From assembly GCA_905397405.1 (NCBI GenBank), contig CAJPVJ010000527.1:2171-23659 (forward strand): a stretch of 21,489 bases of DNA, written 5' to 3'. The stretch is from Oppiella nova. Taxonomy: Eukaryota > Arthropoda > Arachnida > Sarcoptiformes > Oppiidae. Shown piece by piece: positions 19,000-21,489 of this stretch. The notes under the pieces were generated by a model. It saw only the letters and a program-made list of their open reading frames with translations, made no database searches and was not told the origin of the DNA. The position numbers and the translations under genes were made by a program. Within the stretch, counting starts at the first letter, position 1, and each line of letters begins with the position of its first letter.

Positions 19000-20746
19000 G
19001 TATGTACACCATTCACATTATGCATTATACAGTATAATAAACATATACTATATTTGCATAAATAAATTCCTAGTATTATATTAAATATTTACAAATCGAA
19101 AACAACATTAAATTTTACATAACTTTTAAAAAACTTATTTTTAAAGTCATTTAATTTTTGATGTATGATAATGTGTGGGACTTTTAGGGTAACCCCTGTA
19201 GATCATTAGGGAAACCCCCGTATGGTATGTCTGTATACTCTTTATGAGTATCAAAAAAGGGAATAAATTAATTTAATTAATACTTTTTATACTATAATTA
19301 TGTTTTAAAATAATAACACGTTTGACACCCCGTACCTACCCTTCCCTTACCTACACATTAAAGGGGAACTCCATGTCCTTTGAGCTCTTAATGGACAGGC
19401 TATCAAACTTTATTTTTTGCTCAATTTACACATATTTTTGATTAAAATAATTAGCTTTTGATGTATTTCTGTGCACCAAAGGGGAGTGTAGTGTATGTTA
19501 TATATTAACATCCCTTTCCCTCTATGTTATTAATATATGGCAATCAGTATCGTTAGGCAACACTCATATATATCCTGATGGGTGTGTGGATCCCATTCCC
19601 ACATCTTTTATATGATATTTTTGATTTTGATATATTAATTACACATTTAGTTATCTCTGAGAGAGAAATACATGTTTTCAAGTCATTCATTGCTTAATAT
19701 AATAAAACTAATGGTTTTTAAAACATTGAACGAAAAAAATCAAGGATTTTCAACAAATAGTAAAACAATTTCTCTTATTATAAATTGAAATCTCATTATC
19801 AATGATAAGAAAAAGTTTTTTATATTTGTGTCAATCATTAATTATATTTTGCGAAAATAATTGATACGAAAAATAATTTGTAATTCTTTGCACACATGTG
19901 TTGAGTGTTTTAGAAATTTAGTATAAATTTATTTATGAAATTATTTTTATTTATTTTTGTATTATCCGATAAACAAGTACAGTAGTTTTAAAATATTAAT
20001 ATACCGATAATTATTTATTAACACAAAAATATGTTTTTTGATTTAATCTCATTTATGAAACATAATTATTTGTCAAAAATATATTGAATGCAAAATTTGA
20101 TTTGATTTGATTTTTCATTTAATAATTTCTGGCGAAAAACCTTTCGGGAGAAAAATCAGATGACATGAGAATTATAATTATTTTTCAATACATTTATTAC
20201 TATTGAAAATATATACAGACATGTGATACGTGTAGCCAAAAGTCAATAATAATTTATATATATAATATATTTTGCTATATTTTAATGATACCTTACGGGC
20301 ATTCATTTATAATAGACATATGATGATAATAAAAAAGTATTATAAGTAATATAAAAAGCATCTCTCAAAAAAATACTTATTTAATAAATCAAAAGACATC
20401 TCTCAATCACTAAAACACAGATATCTCTGAGAATATATTTATTTTTCATACATATAACATGCACCCAGCTAACATATACAAATTGAAAATAGCGTTTTGA
20501 CAGTAGATATGGAGTCACGTCTACCAAAAATATATTATATAACATAGCTAGCATGCAACACAAATATCTATAATATATCTGTTTAACTAATCAAATATAT
20601 TTTTTCAATCTCTCTCTCATCCCTTTCCCATCGCCTTTCCCCTTATGAATCAAACCAGATGTATATACCGACCGGTTTCGAGAAATACACGGTTGGCTTT
20701 GAAGTGGGCGGCCATCACTTTTCATCCACCATTTGGGACACTTCTG
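18874..20746 (+). CDS. Atypical Rho-family small GTPase, Rnd-like (5' partial gene, two exons)
   Basis: Joining 18874-18999 to 20659-20746 gives 71 complete residues plus one base of a glycine codon. Residues 15-22 form the beta-1 strand leading into the P-loop GDMRSGKT (22-29). YPE-MYIPT (40-47) spans the splice junction and includes the switch I threonine T47. FEKY (49-52) matches the Rho effector region, and WDTSG (68-72) is the G3 motif. Rho GTPases are membrane-associated switches controlling actin and cell shape. The usual Rho P-loop is GDGAVGKT and the usual G3 is WDTAG; here the Ras G12 position is M24, G13 is R25 and A59 is S71. Vertebrate Rnd proteins, which stay GTP-bound, also change the G12 position and carry WDTSG, so I infer low or absent GTP hydrolysis. 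G4, G5 and the C-terminal lipidation site lie outside the window. Membership of the Ras superfamily is near certain, Rho family very likely, Rnd-like assignment probable. A Rho-like orphan with convergent changes is the main alternative. Confidence 0.88.
19000..20658 (+). other. Intron 1 of the Rho-like GTPase gene (1,659 bp)
   Basis: The intron is bounded by GTATGT and a pyrimidine tract plus CAG. It is AT-rich with no coding potential that I recognise. It contains a 22-bp-period direct repeat (19184-19222) and three exact copies of the ATCCC[A/T]TTCCC motif at 19510, 19590 and 20619, the last inside the 3' splice-site pyrimidine tract. The first copy of a 16-bp element repeated in intron 2 starts at 20542. 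Confidence 0.85.
19184..19222. repeat. Direct repeat in intron 1, 22-bp period
   Basis: TTAGGGTAACCCCTGTA (19184-19200) and TTAGGGAAACCCCCGTA (19206-19222) match at 15 of 17 positions. Each holds a G-run followed by a C-run, unusual in this AT-rich intron. Confidence 0.8.
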
Positions 20747-20942
20747 GTAAATATTTTGCCATTAATTATATAAACAAATGTCACCATAAAAAACGGCATA
20801 GATTGGTGTGTTTTTCATATATAATATCTGTATTATGAAATATCAATATTTAGACACTGAATAACTTATGAGACTATGTGTTTAGCTAATGCATACATGG
20901 TGTAGGAACCTTTTTATTTATACTGTACATAGCTAGCATGCA
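20542..20942. repeat. 16-bp exact repeat on either side of exon 2
   Basis: ACATAGCTAGCATGCA occurs at 20542-20557 in intron 1 and again at 20927-20942 in intron 2, in the same orientation. Only these two 16-base ends are the repeat; exon 2 lies between them. Confidence 0.85.
20659..20746 (+). CDS. Exon 2 of the Rho-like GTPase (switch I to DTxG)
   Basis: The exon follows the acceptor AAACCAG at 20652-20658, preceded by a pyrimidine-rich tract at 20609-20643, and ends at the donor TCTG|GTAAAT. It encodes 29 residues from M43 to S71 plus the first base of G72, so intron 2 is in phase 1. The frame continues exon 1 without gap relative to the Rho-family alignment (PE-x-Y-[VI]-P-T-x-F-E-x-Y), which is strong evidence for both splice sites. 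G48 sits where most Rho proteins have valine (PTVF). The GGHH stretch (59-62) falls in the variable beta-2/beta-3 turn. Confidence 0.9.
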
Positions 20943-21489
20943 TTTATATATGTTTTAAATCAATATATTTTCTATGTATGTTCATTTATGAGACATATTT
21001 ATATATTTGTTTGGTGCGAATATATTGTACAGATATGTTTGTGGTGTATGTTAGTATTACCGGGGGGTAGTAGTTTTAGGGTTAGGGGTATTTTTATATG
21101 ATTGGATTTATGCAGTTTATTATTATATTTAAAATGCTATTTTACTATTCAAATCCGTTTTTCAAATATCAATAGCCTTATTAATAGTCATAAATTAAAT
21201 ACCTAACAACTCGTTTTGAATATGAATTATAGTATGAATTATAGACACGATATCGTATGATATAAATAGATAGAAACACATAATTATTATGATTATCAAT
21301 ACAGTATTGGCAATAAATGTGAAATAATTATTTGCGAACTAATTTAAGTGTTCAGAAAAAAGTAATTCAAGTATTGAATAAATATTATTTTGCTTACAAA
21401 GTAATGGGTGTTAAACACGGAATCGTATATTAAATTGTATTGAATCTAATAGTTATTATCGGAGGGACTCGTAATAGAGTGAGAAAAAT
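20747..21489 (+). other. Start of intron 2 of the Rho-like GTPase gene (continues past the window)
   Basis: The intron begins with GTAAAT and runs at least 743 bp to the window edge. I searched for an exon 3 opening on the second and third bases of a Gly codon and continuing with the switch II sequence and found none. The content is AT-rich; the only less AT-rich patch is the G-run around 21061-21090. Confidence 0.75.

Noticed and set aside
18786-19025. 79-codon open frame on the - strand over GTPase exon 1
   Set aside because: It is the antisense shadow of the real exon.
19000-19065. Continuation of the GTPase open frame past exon 1
   Set aside because: A consensus donor GTATGT follows E42, and the conserved Rho sequence resumes exactly at exon 2; the read-through residues have no similarity to the family.
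21076-21088. TTAGGGTTAGGGG as an interstitial telomere repeat
   Set aside because: Only two units and no longer array; a chance match in a locally G-rich patch is more likely.
1-21489. tRNA, rRNA and other structured RNA genes
   Set aside because: I looked for the B-box type GTTCGANTCC with matching arms and for rRNA-like conserved blocks and found none.

Overview
The window is eukaryotic nuclear DNA: strongly AT-rich, gene-poor, with clear spliceosomal intron signals and about twenty long GA/CT dinucleotide tracts spread over 21.5 kb. No rRNA, tRNA, CRISPR array, operon structure or intact transposase is visible. The base composition, microsatellite load and intron style would suit an arthropod or similar small metazoan, but nothing in the sequence fixes the species.

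The only coding gene I can support is the 5' part of a Rho-family small GTPase on the + strand near the right end. Exon 1 (18874-18999) carries the start codon and P-loop. Intron 1 is 1,659 bp (19000-20658). Exon 2 (20659-20746) carries switch I and the DTxG motif. The gene then enters a second intron and leaves the window before the G4/G5 motifs and C-terminus. The P-loop (GDMRSGKT) and the WDTSG motif depart from the GTPase-competent Rho consensus in the same places as the atypical, GTPase-deficient Rnd subgroup. A good 3' splice site just upstream (AG at 18775-18776) suggests a spliced 5' leader, so part of the long upstream region may be first intron.

The remaining ~18.7 kb is noncoding as far as I can tell. 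It alternates between very AT-rich stretches (about 4.3-5.7, 5.9-8.8, 14.9-16.3 and 17.1-18.2 kb) and less AT-rich islands (about 0-2.2, 3.1-4.3, 9.1-10.1, 11.1-11.6, 13.1-14.4 and 16.3-16.8 kb). Many of the islands hold GA/CT tracts and two short dispersed motifs that recur on both strands: A, CC[A/G]GTGCT (10 exact copies found by eye plus many near copies, often preceded by TACC or ATACCTC), and B, ATCCC[A/T]TTCCC (8 exact copies plus near copies). In 30%-GC sequence these should be almost absent. They look like parts of one fragmented repeat family or a dispersed set of protein-binding sites, and they are the most interesting unexplained signal here. Other structures are a recent 128-bp tandem duplication with two identical 90-bp copies (1432-1680), facing CT/GA tracts able to form a long hairpin (16808-16912), and a possible relic terminus of a TA-inserting pogo/Tc1-like transposon near 10620.
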